Made by a program: the position numbers and the translations under genes | Source: [Phialemoniopsis] sp. UDSM-2020 | Lineage: Eukaryota; Ascomycota; Sordariomycetes; Thyridiales; Thyridiaceae | Assembly (NCBI GenBank): GCA_018873225.1 | Contig: JAEILZ010000002.1 | Coordinates: 1,798,001 to 1,862,000 of the forward strand | Reading direction: 5' to 3' | Length of the DNA: 64,000 bases | Shown here: piece after piece, positions 46,147 to 56,975 of the stretch | Layout of the letters: each line of letters starts with the position of its first letter | Numbering within the stretch: position 1 is the first letter of the stretch | Notes under the pieces: model-generated | The model's input: only the letters and a program-made list of their open reading frames with translations | Told to the model about the DNA's origin: nothing | Databases searched by the model: none

Positions 46147-46837
46147 TCAATAATCACTACTACCACCACCTTTCCTAAATGACTTCTTCGAAGCTTGTTG
46201 CTTCTTCATTTTGACCCGGTGATCGTTGGCCGCTTTTTCTCTATGTCGAAAGTCAGCATCCGCTAATCTGAGGGATGGGAAAGCTACGTACAGAGCTTCA
46301 TATTTTTTCGCCTTATCCGGTGTTGACTCGTTGGGAACAGTGTCCTTGTAGATGCTGCAGAGTTCCTCGAACAGCTTTTGACGGTTCTCCTCGGCGTTAG
46401 CGGTTCGACTGCGTTGTGTTTGTGCCTGCACCGAGAGTGAATCGTGACGTCTCGAATAATATCTGGACGATCGGACAGCTGAGTGCAAAAGGCGTGGAAG
46501 TTTGGCGATCAGCTCAGAGGCGGGCCATGTAGTGATGGCTTTGCTCTCGGTTCTTGAACTTGTCAATGCTTGTTTTTCCGGGTTCATCACCATCCAAGCC
46601 TCAAACTTACTTATTTACATGCTGACCGCCAGGACCACTTGACCTAGCATAAGCAGTGCTGCCACTTGGGATGCTCGTAATCTTGAATTGCTCACGCCAC
46701 CGTCTAGCTGCTGCGAGGTCCTCTGGGTCATAGCCAGCGTCGTGTGCTTGATAGCGTATGTACCGAGCAAAGAGCGGAACCGGACTCGAGGACAGTAAGG
46801 ACGTTGCGATGGGTCTGGTGACAATTAGAGAAGTCAT
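46147..46837 (-). CDS. pth4: GGQ-domain peptidyl-tRNA hydrolase, ICT1/Pth4 type, mitochondrial
   Basis: Three exons, 46837-46611, 46552-46292 and 46240-46147, with introns of 58 and 51 bases, encode 193 residues. The N-terminus is hydrophobic and basic without early acidic residues, consistent with mitochondrial import. The catalytic motif ARSSGPGGQHVNK contains GGQ at residues 70-72, as in class I release factors and ICT1. The tail is strongly basic (RVKMKKQQASKKSFRKGG), as needed for ribosome binding by these proteins. There is no codon-recognition domain, so it is not a full release factor. ICT1-type enzymes release peptides from stalled mitochondrial ribosomes. Intron 1 uses an AAG acceptor, and intron 2 is in frame and stop-free (see findings). 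Confidence 0.87.
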
Positions 46838-47617
46838 TGTTAACTCGAACCCGCACCAAGAAACAGCAGTCTCGCAACAGAACCCATCCGCAAATACAGC
46901 TCCCGCAGGATCTCGTCAGTGAGCCTGGCTTTGATCCAGTGTAATCAAGCCAAGATCTCCCAAGATTGATATTGGCGATTAAACTCTCATTTGACCAAAC
47001 TGTGTGAACGGCCACCTTGCTCTGGAAACTGATAGCAAGAGCCAATGGATCGCTGGTGGATGTTCTTCACGTCCTTCTTCAACAGGGGATACCGAAGTGG
47101 AGAAGCGCTGAAAATAGCGGCTGGGGAGTGACTGGAAACTGAGGCTGTGGGGCGAGTCTACCCCAATCTTTCTAAAAATTTCGAGATTGAAATCATCACT
47201 CTCCTCCCCATCTCACGTCTGGTCCCTACCGTGCCATCTCTTCTTACTTTGCCCATTCTTTCCCAACCGCATCGAACCTCTCGGCATATCAAAACGACGT
47301 ATGACCACTCGTTTTTGGCCTGCTCCCATTCCTTTCAGGATACTGCATTGAGACAGCAGTAGTACTCGTCACTGCGGCTGCGCGAGTTCAATCATCTGGT
47401 CTATCATTTGATCTGAACTCTCCAGTTGATCCATTCTCTTTCCCGATCCGCCGGCACTTCTTTCACTTTCAAGAGTCAAGTATCACAGGATTGTGCAGAT
47501 ATATCAACTTCTTTGACCTCAACTCATTGCCCAATCCATCTGTGAACCACGAATCATCGAACGGTCTAGGGACTCTTTCCTGCATCTACGCTTGCCTTGT
47601 TACCTGCCCCGCATTTG
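46838..47617. promoter_or_regulatory. Divergent promoter region of pth4 and the nab3-like gene
   Basis: These 780 bases lie between divergent start codons. The right part is pyrimidine-rich on the plus strand, as in many fungal leaders. No gene is supported. Confidence 0.5.
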
Positions 47618-50390
47618 ATGACCGAACAGACCCCCGAGATCGTGGCAGCAGCCGAGCTCAGCCCGCTGTCGCCCCGGCCTGTCCACACCTCATCACCACT
47701 CTCAGTACCCGCACTACAAGAACACGCCGATACCTTGGACGTAGTATCGCTGGATAATCTTACTTCAGCCAATTATCTTCCCATCATGGCTGCAATCCCA
47801 GAGGAGGCTGCTGCTGCTCCCGCCGATGCTGCCGATACTATCGTAGTTGCTGGCTCGGACGACGAGTCTGGCGATGCGAGCATCGCCGACGACGACAGCT
47901 TCGACGCCTATGGCGAGGACGACGACACCCAGGGTCAAACAAACGAAGCAGACGCTAGCAATGATGACTATGCGAACACCTTTGACTCCCCACCTGCTGC
48001 ACAAGAGGCAACAGATGCAAACCAAGCAGCCTCTGCTGCAGCAAACACCGCACCTGATTCCCTGAGCCTTGCTCAACCATCTGAAACGTTGTCCAATCAA
48101 TCTGCAGTGGCGCTCACCTCTGGCGATGCATCAACAGCAAACCCCTCCATTGCACAGCCGGCCATTCCCATCCCACCGCCTCAGCCCACCGAAACCACCA
48201 AAGCCACCGATTCTCAGCCTGCTCATGTTTCCCACGCAGCAAACCCAAGTCCTCCCCAGACAACCCAACCCGCGGGTGAGCCTGATGAGGATACTTCAAA
48301 TGTTCCAATTGACATTGAAAAACTGGTAGACGATCTCACAGCTAAAGCTGCTGCTTCTGCTGCTACTACTGCCACAGAGCCTGCCCATTCTTCTGATGAG
48401 CCCAGTTCCCTCGTTCACTCGCAGCCACCAGCCACTGCTCCGGGCCCGCCTCAGCCATCTTCTCTCCCTCCAAAGCCAACGATGACTCAAGATGCTGCCC
48501 ATTTGAATGCGCTCCCCTCAAGCTTCCATCCTTCTCCCGCGAGTGGGAATTCCGACTACGGTGCGCCTCCTGCTTCGACCGGGACAGCTTCTCCTGCTCC
48601 TTTCCACGCCTCCCATGGCCAGACGTCTGCCCTTGCTGCCCCGGGTGCTCCAGGTACATCCCGGGATGCGTTGCAAAGCCTGCCTCCTCCGCCCTCTACC
48701 GCCTTTCCAGGCGCCCCAGGCTCTGCACCCTACACCCAAGCCCAGGCCTACCCTAATCCCGCCTCCTTCCCCAATCAAGATGTGCAATCACAAAACTCAC
48801 AGCAGAGCTATGATGAATTTCTTGCCGACGAGCGACGCTACATGACAGAAGCGAAGTGGGAGAGATTTCCAGATGGGTCTCGTATATTCATCGGTCAGTA
48901 TACCTCGACCAGCATACGCACTTGCATTCAGGGGAAAAGGGCTAATACGACATAGGCAATCTCTCCCAGGAAAGAGTGTCCAAACGTGACGTCTTTGACC
49001 TTTTCCACAAGTATGGACGCATGGCCCAGATATCGCTCAAATCTGCATACGGCTTCGTGCAGTACCACACTGTAGCCGACGCGCAACAAGCCATGGAGAA
49101 TCTCCAGGGTATCGAGGTTCGCGGGCGTAAAATTCGTAAGTGCATCTCCCATCAAGATACTTGATACTCATTTACTAAGAGCGCAAAGACCTGGAATACT
49201 CTCGCACTCAGAAAAAGGACAAGGACCGCGACCACGATCGCGGGCGTGACCGGTCGTCCGACCGCAACAAGGGTCGAGGCGGAGCCCGCGGCACGGACCG
49301 GTACGACGGCCGAGATCGACGAGGCCGGGACGATTGGCGAGCAGAAAACGAGAACGCCACTCGTCGCAATAGCGAAAGATTCAGGGACGGGCGAACCAGC
49401 TATGATTCATTCGACCGCTCTCGGGACCGGTCAAGATCGCCAAATCGCTATGGCAGACGTGACAACGACTCATACCGGCGTCGAAGTCCCAGCCCCTATG
49501 GAAGGGGCAGACACGAGGGTGATGGACTTGAAATACCCCGACGCTACGGAGCGGAGGTCCCAGATGTCCAACTTCTTCTTACCGAGGAGGTGGAAAGGGG
49601 CTTCGTCGGATGGGTCGAACGCGCCTTTCAAGACCGCGGTTTGAAGACTGATGCTATGTTCCTCAACCCTCGATTCCCGCGAGACACATTAATCGAGCGC
49701 CAAGTCCTCGAGGGTGTCCACGCCGTTGTGGAGCTGAATAGCCGAGCTCAGAGTTTCGCCAAGATTCCACTGCAAGTCTTTGACAGGTCGGCGGGAACCA
49801 AGAACGTCGGATTTGATGTCTACCAGGACTTGGACCCGGCAGTGGCTGCGGAACTTGTTCTCAGAGCGCGAGCTGGTGCCGTCTCCAACCAGCCCACTTA
49901 CCCTCCGGCCCCGAATGCATACGGCCAGCCTTACGCGCCTCCGGCACAGGCATATGGCCAACCCTATGCCACGCCGCAAGCGCCCCTCGCCCCGCAAGGA
50001 ATGCCAGACCTGTCAGGCTTGGTCGGCCAGATCGACAATGCAACCCTCCAAAAGATCCTTGCCGCATTGCAAGGCTCCCAGGCCCAAGGACCGGGACCCG
50101 CAGCGCCGCCACAGTACCAACCTCATGGTCAACCACTGGCCATGCCAGGTGCTCATGCTCAGCCCGCCCCTCAAATTGATATCAACGCTTTGCTTGGCAG
50201 CCTTCAATCTGCAGCGGGAGGTCCAACTCCCCCACCGGCGACTGGTGCCTATGGCCCCGGAGGCTATACTGGACCAGGGGTTCCTAGCATGATGGCTCCA
50301 AGCGGCGCAGCAGTCAATCCTGCTGCCCCTGGAGCCGATTCCGCCCAAGCTGTTCAGTCGATCATGGCACAGCTTGCTAAGTTCAAGTAG
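47618..50390 (+). CDS. nab3: Nab3-type RNA-binding protein (RRM plus anticodon-binding-like domain)
   Basis: Three exons, 47618-48893, 48956-49135 and 49180-50390, with introns of 62 and 44 bases, encode 888 residues. Residues 70-420 are acidic and then Pro/Ala/Ser-rich. One RRM spans about 421-486, with RNP2 SRIFIGNL and RNP1 YGFVQY. An Arg/Asp/Ser-rich segment follows (490-610). From about 613 to 715 there is an ordered domain, VQLLLTEEVERGFVGWVERA then LKTDAMFLNPRFPRDTL, followed by a Pro/Gln/Ala-rich tail. The RRM and acidic N-terminus match yeast Nab3, which binds nascent RNA in the Nrd1-Nab3-Sen1 termination pathway. The second intron is the shortest in the window and its acceptor is the least certain join. 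A second ATG 56 codons in could also be used. Confidence 0.85.
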
Positions 50391-50862
50391 TGAATGGTGG
50401 GTGACATCGTACGATCTTTACCGGTTTGCAATGATTGTTGTTTTGGTGTTGTTAGCATATATCCTCAAATGTTCCACAGGAGCTTTGGTACATCCGTGTC
50501 TTGAAAGGCACTGTTTGCTGCTATTGCTACTCTCACGCTGGAATGATTTTCGTCGTTGCTGAAGAATCGGCCGTGTCCGTAATGGACATCCTTAAAAGTG
50601 TACATTACCCGTTGCTAGAATATAATGGCCCGCGAAAACAAATTAGAGAGGATTCGCATCTGTTGCCTTGGGGATTCACACATATTTTCGTAGTGTACAA
50701 AGCCGGCTTTCTCGCCCGACTTTCGAAGCTATAGACGTTGATAGTATACAATATCCCGACACCAATGAGTGGCATTCCATGCTCCACCAGTACTGGATGC
50801 CATCATGGAAAATGTTATACAACCAGCTTGGGCTAGCCAAGAGGGGAAAGAACAGCCCATGG
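50391..50862. other. Convergent region between nab3-like and LETM1-like genes
   Basis: These 472 bases lie between two convergent stop codons. Nothing else is supported. Confidence 0.5.
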
Positions 50863-51990
50863 TCACCTCCTTTCTAGCGCGGGCCACTCTTCAGGCCTCA
50901 GCGTCAAGAGCGTATATATCCTGCGCATCTGTTCCTCCTCGCTGGCGGCCTCGGCTAGCCGGAGCCACGCTGCCAGGATCTCCCGCAGCTCTGTCTCCTC
51001 GCAGCCGAGCACATCGACGCCACGGTCCGCACAGGCGAGCCGGACTTCGTCAGCCTCGAGTGCCGGAGCTCCGCCACCTTGCCGCAAGAGCGCATCGTCC
51101 ACCAAAAGATGCGCAACCCTCCTCTGCGCCCGAGACCCGGCCAGGCCGGACGGCACGAAGCCCACCTTGTCCCACAGGGTCGAGACGAGGTTCAGACTCT
51201 TGGCCACGTGGACCAGCTCCGCGGGCGTCGGCGCGGCGTGTGACGCATCGCCCTCCCCGGAAGACTCGGCCGACGACGCTATCCGCAGGGCCTCGTAGGA
51301 TGCGCGCCGGCGCTCCTCGGCCAGACGCTGCAGCTTGGCGACCTGCTTGGGAATGCGACAGGTAAAAGGCACGGCGTGCGGCAGGGCGAGCACGACGAGG
51401 GGCGTGAACTCGCCGCAGACGATGAACATGACGGCGAAGAGGGGCAGGCGGCCCATGTCGTGCCTCCAGCGCTCGCGCAGGAGCAGGGCGGACCGCGTGC
51501 CCGCGATCACGGGCGCGGCCGGGTAAGGGGTTGGCGCGGCGGTGTCGGAGGGCTTGACGCCCGGGTTCGTGTCGGTCGGGAGGGATGTCCCCGCGCCCGA
51601 GCGCAGGGCGTAGACGAGGCGCGTGTTGACGTAGAGGTACTTGAGGCCGGACTTGTAGAACTTGAGGTAGGCCTTACCCGTGGCGAGGAGGTGGTTGAAA
51701 GTGGTGGTGTCGGGGAGGCGCTCGGGCAGGTGCAGGGGCGGGGGCCGGGTCGTGGCGGGCGGGTTGACGGCCGTGGGGGAGAGCACGGGAGCCGTCGGCT
51801 CGAGGGTCGAGGACGACGAGCTCGACGAGGAGGAGGAGGAGGCGAGTCGAGCTCCATGATGCAGGCGGTGTCTGCATAGGATGGCGGCGGATTGCCTGTG
51901 TGCTGGTAGCCTTAGGGGCTGGATGAGGCCGCCATATTGAAGGGGGATGAGGGGCGCGCGTAGAACGCGCGGTTGCAATGCTAGGGTCAT
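50863..51990 (-). CDS. LETM1-domain mitochondrial inner-membrane protein
   Basis: An intronless gene of 375 residues. The N-terminus is basic and hydrophobic (LRLPAHRQSAAILCRHRLHH) and looks like a mitochondrial presequence. A run of eleven or more serines follows. A conserved membrane segment, RLPLFAVMFIVCGEFTPLV, lies at about residues 180-200 and is followed by VPFTCRIPKQ, the position of the conserved LETM1 loop. The rest is helical, with ETELREILAAWLRLAE resembling the end of the LETM1 ribosome-binding domain. Yeast relatives Mdm38 and Ylh47 act in potassium/proton exchange and in membrane association of mitochondrial ribosomes. This protein is shorter than those, so it may be a divergent paralogue. 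Confidence 0.8.
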   Translation of the reverse strand: MTLALQPRVLRAPLIPLQYGGLIQPLRLPAHRQSAAILCRHRLHHGARLASSSSSSSSSSSTLEPTAPVLSPTAVNPPATTRPPPLHLPERLPDTTTFNHLLATGKAYLKFYKSGLKYLYVNTRLVYALRSGAGTSLPTDTNPGVKPSDTAAPTPYPAAPVIAGTRSALLLRERWRHDMGRLPLFAVMFIVCGEFTPLVVLALPHAVPFTCRIPKQVAKLQRLAEERRRASYEALRIASSAESSGEGDASHAAPTPAELVHVAKSLNLVSTLWDKVGFVPSGLAGSRAQRRVAHLLVDDALLRQGGGAPALEADEVRLACADRGVDVLGCEETELREILAAWLRLAEAASEEEQMRRIYTLLTLRPEEWPALERR

Positions 51991-52794
51991 CGCATTGTTC
52001 TCTCAAGATGCTAGAAAGAAGGAGGGAATTGTGCTGTTGAGGAGATCTATCACAGCTCGGTCTTGGGGATGAGGACAATCACTAGAAAAATTTCAGCCTC
52101 ATTTACAGGGACTGATACATTACGTCAACCACTGGGGTTTACTGGGTCATCGCTGATACGGCGCTAAATTACTATCTACATCATTGAAATTCCAATGTCA
52201 GCTCCCTATCCGCAGTCCGCCCCTGGGCGCCTTCAAAAAGCATTAATCATTGAAGCAGTTGAAATGCTCAAACTTTGGAAAATCTGGGGAAAGTGGAACC
52301 ATTCCAGTCAATCAATCTCGTCTTGCTGGTGCCGAGATGGGCTATTGAGCTGGCAATGTGCTTCTGGTCGAGGGGAAAATAGTCCATGCCGAATCCATCA
52401 GTCTCGAAGTCAGCTATTGGTACTGGCCAGCTCCCACGAGACAAGCCACCAAGCCCACACCCCTACTAAAATGGTGCGGCCCAATCACGACAGATCCCAA
52501 GACCATGAGCATCAATTCGGCGTCCTGGGAGTGGCAGCGGGCGGACCGTAGCGCGCGTCCTCTCTGACCCGATGGCCCGCTGGATTAAAAAAAAAAAACT
52601 TGGTTGACATGTCCCAGGGGTCCAGAGGATTTTATCGTATTCCAAGCCATATTATATGTCGCAGGCACTCGCCCTCCTTCCTACCTAAGAAGGTGTCTCT
52701 ATGCGAGGCCATATCTTGTTTCGTAAGAGTACTTATGATACATCCCTAACCCCAGGCTCAGACCCACCCCCGGTAGATCCTCAGTCTTAATCCC

Positions 52795-52824
52795 CCATAT
52801 CCATATCCATATCCATATCCATAT
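52795..52824. repeat. (CCATAT)5 microsatellite
   Basis: Five perfect tandem copies of CCATAT end 70 bases before the reductase start codon. Confidence 0.95.
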
Positions 52825-52832
52825 CCTCACTC

Positions 52833-52883
52833 ATGGCCGGAGCTCCGGTTCTCAACAACAGCCCGAGATATCGAGAAGTCTAG
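52833..52883 (+). promoter_or_regulatory. Upstream ORF in the reductase leader
   Basis: A 16-residue ORF (MAGAPVLNNSPRYREV) starts at 52833 and stops at 52883, 11 bases before the main ATG and in a different frame. Its beginning overlaps a perfect 12-base palindrome, CCGGAGCTCCGG. If the leader is transcribed from upstream, this uORF would reduce translation of the main ORF. Confidence 0.55.
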
Positions 52884-52894
52884 CAAAGACGACA

Positions 52895-54735
52895 ATGGCC
52901 TGGCCATATGAGTTCCAGGATCTGACCAAAGACCAGAAGCATGCCAGACGTTTGGCACTGGACAGATATGCTTCACTCGCGCAGCTCTTGGTCTTTGCGC
53001 CCACTCTCATAGCCCTGCTGGTGAGACTTTGCGTCTGGGCCATCGCGAGGGCCAAGACCAGCAAGGGCGACTACAATGCCATTCCAGACTCTCCATCTTT
53101 GAAACAGCGACGGACGAGCTTCAGAGGAGGGTGGGCGACGTCTGTGAGGAAGTCCAAATGGTGGCTGCAAGACGACATCGTCTTTCGTGGCCAGAACTGG
53201 GGCCAAAGAGACCAGTGGATATTTGGCACTCTTTGGACCATCGTGTTGCTCGTGCTCTGCACCGTGGGCACCGGTAGAGGTGAGAGCGATACTGCAATGC
53301 CCCCTCGTTGATTTTTATATACTAATTATGTGATGATCTAGACTATCTTCATCTCACTAAGCGCTTCGGCATAATTGCGGCCTCTCAGATGCCATTGCAG
53401 TACCTCCTGGCGCTCAAATTCCTCAATCCTTTTGCTTTCGTGTTCCGCTCATCTCACGAGCAGGTCAATCGATGGCATAGAGTTTTGGGACGCATCATCT
53501 ACGGCCTGCTCTTCCTGCACGCAGTGTTCTATGCCAACTACTTCTGGCATCACAGTATAACCAAGAAGCGCATCTTTAGTCCCATTGTCTTTGCCGGAGT
53601 CGTAGGCTTCATTGGGTTGACTCTACTGAGTTCGACGTCTCTGTCTATTATGAGACGGTACTCATATCGCGTCTTTTTCATAACCCACTTGATCGTGGCA
53701 GTTTTGATGCCACCCATGATCATTTACCATGCCCGGCCCTCGAATTTGTACATGGCGGAAGCTCTGATAGTGTTTGTCTTCGACCTAGCGGCACGGAAGA
53801 CCAGCACTATCGCCTCTGATGCGACTGTGGAATCGATTCCAGGGACCAATCTGGTCAAGATTTCTGCTGCCATCCCGTATGACAAGGTTAATAGCTTCCG
53901 CGAGCATCCTGGTTCGCACATCTACCTTAGCATCCCTGCGGCCGCACGACCCTCATCCAACCCGATCTCAATCAACTATCTTCTGTTTGAGTTCCTCTTC
54001 AATCCTTTCACGATCGCCGCCGTCGACGAGACGACTGGGGATCTCACCCTTGTGGCCCGTCATCGCACCGGCCCGCTCACTGCCGCCCTAGCACGGTTTG
54101 CAAATGGCAACAATGGAGGCAACGTCAGCTCACAAATTGAGAAGACCACGATGCCATTAGCCATCGAAGGTCCTTATGGTGCGGTTACGAATTTTCCCAT
54201 CCTCTCAGGCGGCCACTTTGACCGCGTGCTGCTCGTAGCTGGCGGAATTGGTGCCACATTTACGGTGCCTATCTACCGCGCTCTCAGACAAGACAGTCCA
54301 CTCACGAAAGTTGAGCTGGTCTGGGCAGTCAGGAGTGCAGGGGATGCGACCTGGGCGCTTGCCGGACAGGAGGATGGGAGAGCTATACTGAATGACAAGA
54401 GCATTCACATCTATCTGACGGGAGACATCGTCGATGCCGTCCCGGCGGCTCCCAGCTCCGGTGCAGGATCTTCCTCTGCGCCAGACGGGGATGCAGTCGA
54501 GTTGAACACTATGCAACACGATCGGAGGCGCAACCGCTTCACAACGAACCACAATAGAAAGAGGCCGGACCTAAAGAAGATCATAGATGACACGTTTAGA
54601 CACGGGCTAGAGGAGAGGGTTGCGATCTTGGTGTGTGGACCCGAGGCGATGGGCCGTGAGCTGAGGCAGCACGTCGGGCCTTGGGTCATGAAGGGCCGAT
54701 CGATCTGGTGGCATAACGAGAGCTTTGACTGGTAG
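52895..54735 (+). CDS. Ferric reductase/NADPH oxidase-family flavocytochrome (FRE/Aim14-like)
   Basis: Two exons, 52895-53279 and 53342-54735, with a 62-base intron, encode 592 residues. About six to seven membrane helices span residues 25-260. Histidines that could ligate heme lie in NRWHRVLGRIIYG and LLFLHAVFY and again in FFITHLIVAV and IIYHARP. The FAD-binding part includes HPGSHIYLSIP and NPFTIAAVD. The NADPH-binding part includes LLVAGGIGATFTVPIYRAL and, near the end, VCGPEAMGRELRQHV. These are the elements of FRE-type metalloreductases and of the smaller Aim14/Yno1 oxidases. The short N-terminus before the membrane domain and modest length favour the Aim14-like branch, but substrate (ferric or cupric ion, or oxygen) cannot be decided from sequence. 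Confidence 0.9.
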
Positions 54736-55055
54736 ATGTGAGAGGGTTTGAGGCTGTTATGTGAGCGCTTTTTTGGATTATAAGAAATGGCACAACTTGA
54801 AACATCGTGACCTCGGAAGACTTTTCTTTCCTCTTCTCGAAATTATTTCGAGCTCAATGCGTCTTGATTTCACAAAGTGACTTGACAACACAAGCCAGAT
54901 TGGATCTAGGACACTAACACTTGCAAACGACAGCTCACTATAAACCCATGCAGATGAACAAGATGAATTCCAAGCCCAAACTCTCCCGAGCGCCATTCAT
55001 ACACGACTCATGAGGGACTGAACCGCCCTCTATAGATCATTAATCGGACATCGCT
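54736..55055. other. Short convergent region between the reductase and VanZ-like genes
   Basis: These 320 bases separate two convergent stop codons. The two 3' UTRs are likely to overlap. Confidence 0.5.
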
Positions 55056-55858
55056 TCAATCAGTTCTCTTCTTAGGATCGGTAAGTTCGGGCTCCTTGCC
55101 CTTGACTTTGCTGGCACCTGTCATCGCATCACCGACGTCGCCGCCTTCGTCCTCGTCCCACACGTCCTCCGCATTCTCGTCCCAGTTGTCCACCTCTTCC
55201 TCCAGCGTCCGGCCCCGCTGAGCGTCGGCCCCGCCGTTAGTCTCGATGACGCCCTCCTCCTGCGCGGCGACCCCTAGGCCAGCGCCCTCGCCGAGCTCGA
55301 GGTCCTCCTCGTCCTCGCCGGGCACGGCCGTGTACGTCTTGCGCGCGCGGCGGCGCTCGAGCATGCGCTTGTGGTACCAGGAGCAGAGGCCGAGGGCGGC
55401 GAGGCTGCCGACGATGTTGGCGACGACGTCGTAGACGTCAAAGTCGCGGCCGTTGGGCAGGAGGGCCTGCAGGAACTCGGAGCCGCAACCGAGACACAGG
55501 GTGCAGACGACTAAGGTCAGGTTCAGGGTGCGGCGGCGGTTGGTGTCGACGATCCAGTAGAAGGCGAGGGTGAGCAGGAAGAAGGTGACGAGGTGCAGGA
55601 CCTTGTCGTTGACGTAGGTATCGAGCTGCAAGGGTGTCAGGCCGGCGTAGCCCGCGGCGAGGCATAGGAGGACGAAGACTCCTGTAGGGATGTTGTCAGC
55701 GATTTTGCTCCTTTGGTGGTCAGGACATCATGGGGTGGGGCCAGGTGGTCGATGCTGGAACCGTGCGACTAAAGTAGCTACGGCGATGGAGATCCAAAGG
55801 CCATGCCATGGGAAGCAGACAGAATGTACTAACCTGCAAAGGGAAGCCGTATCCTCAT
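55056..55858 (-). CDS. VanZ-like domain membrane protein
   Basis: Two exons, 55858-55834 (only 25 bases) and 55681-55056, separated by a 152-base intron, encode 216 residues. The short first exon gives MRIRLPFA and joins to a hydrophobic helix GVFVLLCLAAGYAGLTP. The VanZ-like fold follows, with DKVLHLVTFFLLTLAFYW, GSEFLQALLPNGRDFDVYDV and NIVGSLAALGLCSWY, giving four membrane segments in about 110 residues. The C-terminal half is acidic and probably cytosolic. VanZ-like proteins occur in many fungi; their role is unknown, and the link to teicoplanin resistance in bacteria should not be carried over. The tiny first exon makes the start slightly uncertain. Confidence 0.8.
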
Positions 55859-56975
55859 CTCTGCGATATTGATCTGAGGGTAGGACGAAGTTATAAAAAA
55901 CTGGTGTAGGTAGAAATGTCTGCGGCTCTAATGCATGGCGCCAGTGGTTGATATGATCGGGTGGGGAGCTGTGAGGAGAGTGACGACGGAAGCTGTTTGG
56001 AGATGTGTTGGTCGGAGCTCCTCAGCTGCTATCGACTGGGGCGAGCAGTCGACCTAAGTAACTACCTAGGTACTTGTACAAGCACTTTTACTCCGCAGGC
56101 TGGGTGGATGATGGCTTGCTGTCCCAAATCGCTGTGATGGGGGCGTTGGGTGGGGCACAGGGGCCTTTCGAATGGCCTGCTTGAGGGCGTGAGGGCCTGG
56201 AAAAGGCCCTACTAAGCACTGGACCCCAGTCTCTCCAGCAGGCAGCTTTGGGGAGACCACTGGGGACAAAGACAAGCTTACTGCAAGAAAGATGGGACGA
56301 AGTCACGTGCAAATGCCTGGTCGTTGGGAAAAACACGTGCGGGCCGACAGGGGCCTGGAGGACAAAGCGTCAGCAACTGGCAGAAAAAAGAGAGGTACCT
56401 TGGTATCACTTATCAGCCCTGGGGCCTATCGTCGTACAAGGTACTTACAGAGCGTCTCGGTCGCGAACATCTGCAGCAGCAAAGCATTCAATTGACATAC
56501 TGCAAAACAGACATCTGTGAATCGACATCCCTTGTAGACAATTTAAGTCAAGTCGCGCACAATTGTAACGAGTTTGGTGCCGCGCATCTGTGATTTCGGC
56601 CCTGATCGCCGTGTCGCAGTGCCCTTTGCATTGGCGTAGCGGTTGAGCGCCGACAGGGAAAATTCCCTTTGGACAGAGGGCGGGTGGTACCTCCGCTGAC
56701 GGGCACGAGCACTGTACCTACCTCACTCCCCCCCAAATCCTCACAACCTCACCTCGTGAAAGACGGCCAAATCGCATCGATCGAGAACCATCAAGGCACA
56801 ACCACATCGATCAATTTTATTGCGAAATCTCGTCTGCCATCTATATCGATGTCGCTCTTTTCATCGGTCCGCAAATAATTGTCCGAAACGCCCTGCTGCC
56901 GGCTGAACACGACCTCGGTCTGCCCGCGCATGGCGGCCGCGAGGCATCCCCTCCCTTGAATCATCCGGGCTCACA
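55859..56975. promoter_or_regulatory. Divergent region upstream of the VanZ-like gene and spt7
   Basis: This 1.1-kb stretch lies between divergent start codons. A palindromic TACCTAGGTA lies at about 56061-56070, within a run of similar TACCT/AGGTA units. No gene is supported. Confidence 0.5.

Larger units (their letters stand above)
51991..52894. promoter_or_regulatory. Divergent promoter region of the LETM1-like and reductase genes
   Basis: About 900 bases lie between divergent start codons. It contains a poly(A) run near 52585-52597, the (CCATAT)5 repeat and the uORF described below. Confidence 0.6.

Noticed and set aside
51376..51879. 167-codon Gly/Arg-rich plus-strand frame opposite the LETM1-like gene
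   Set aside because: Composition is that of an antisense shadow, and the minus strand has a clear presequence and membrane segment.
55056..55858. Considered a glycopeptide-resistance function from the VanZ-like fold
   Set aside because: The fold is widespread in fungi with no cell-wall target of that drug; the name reflects fold only.
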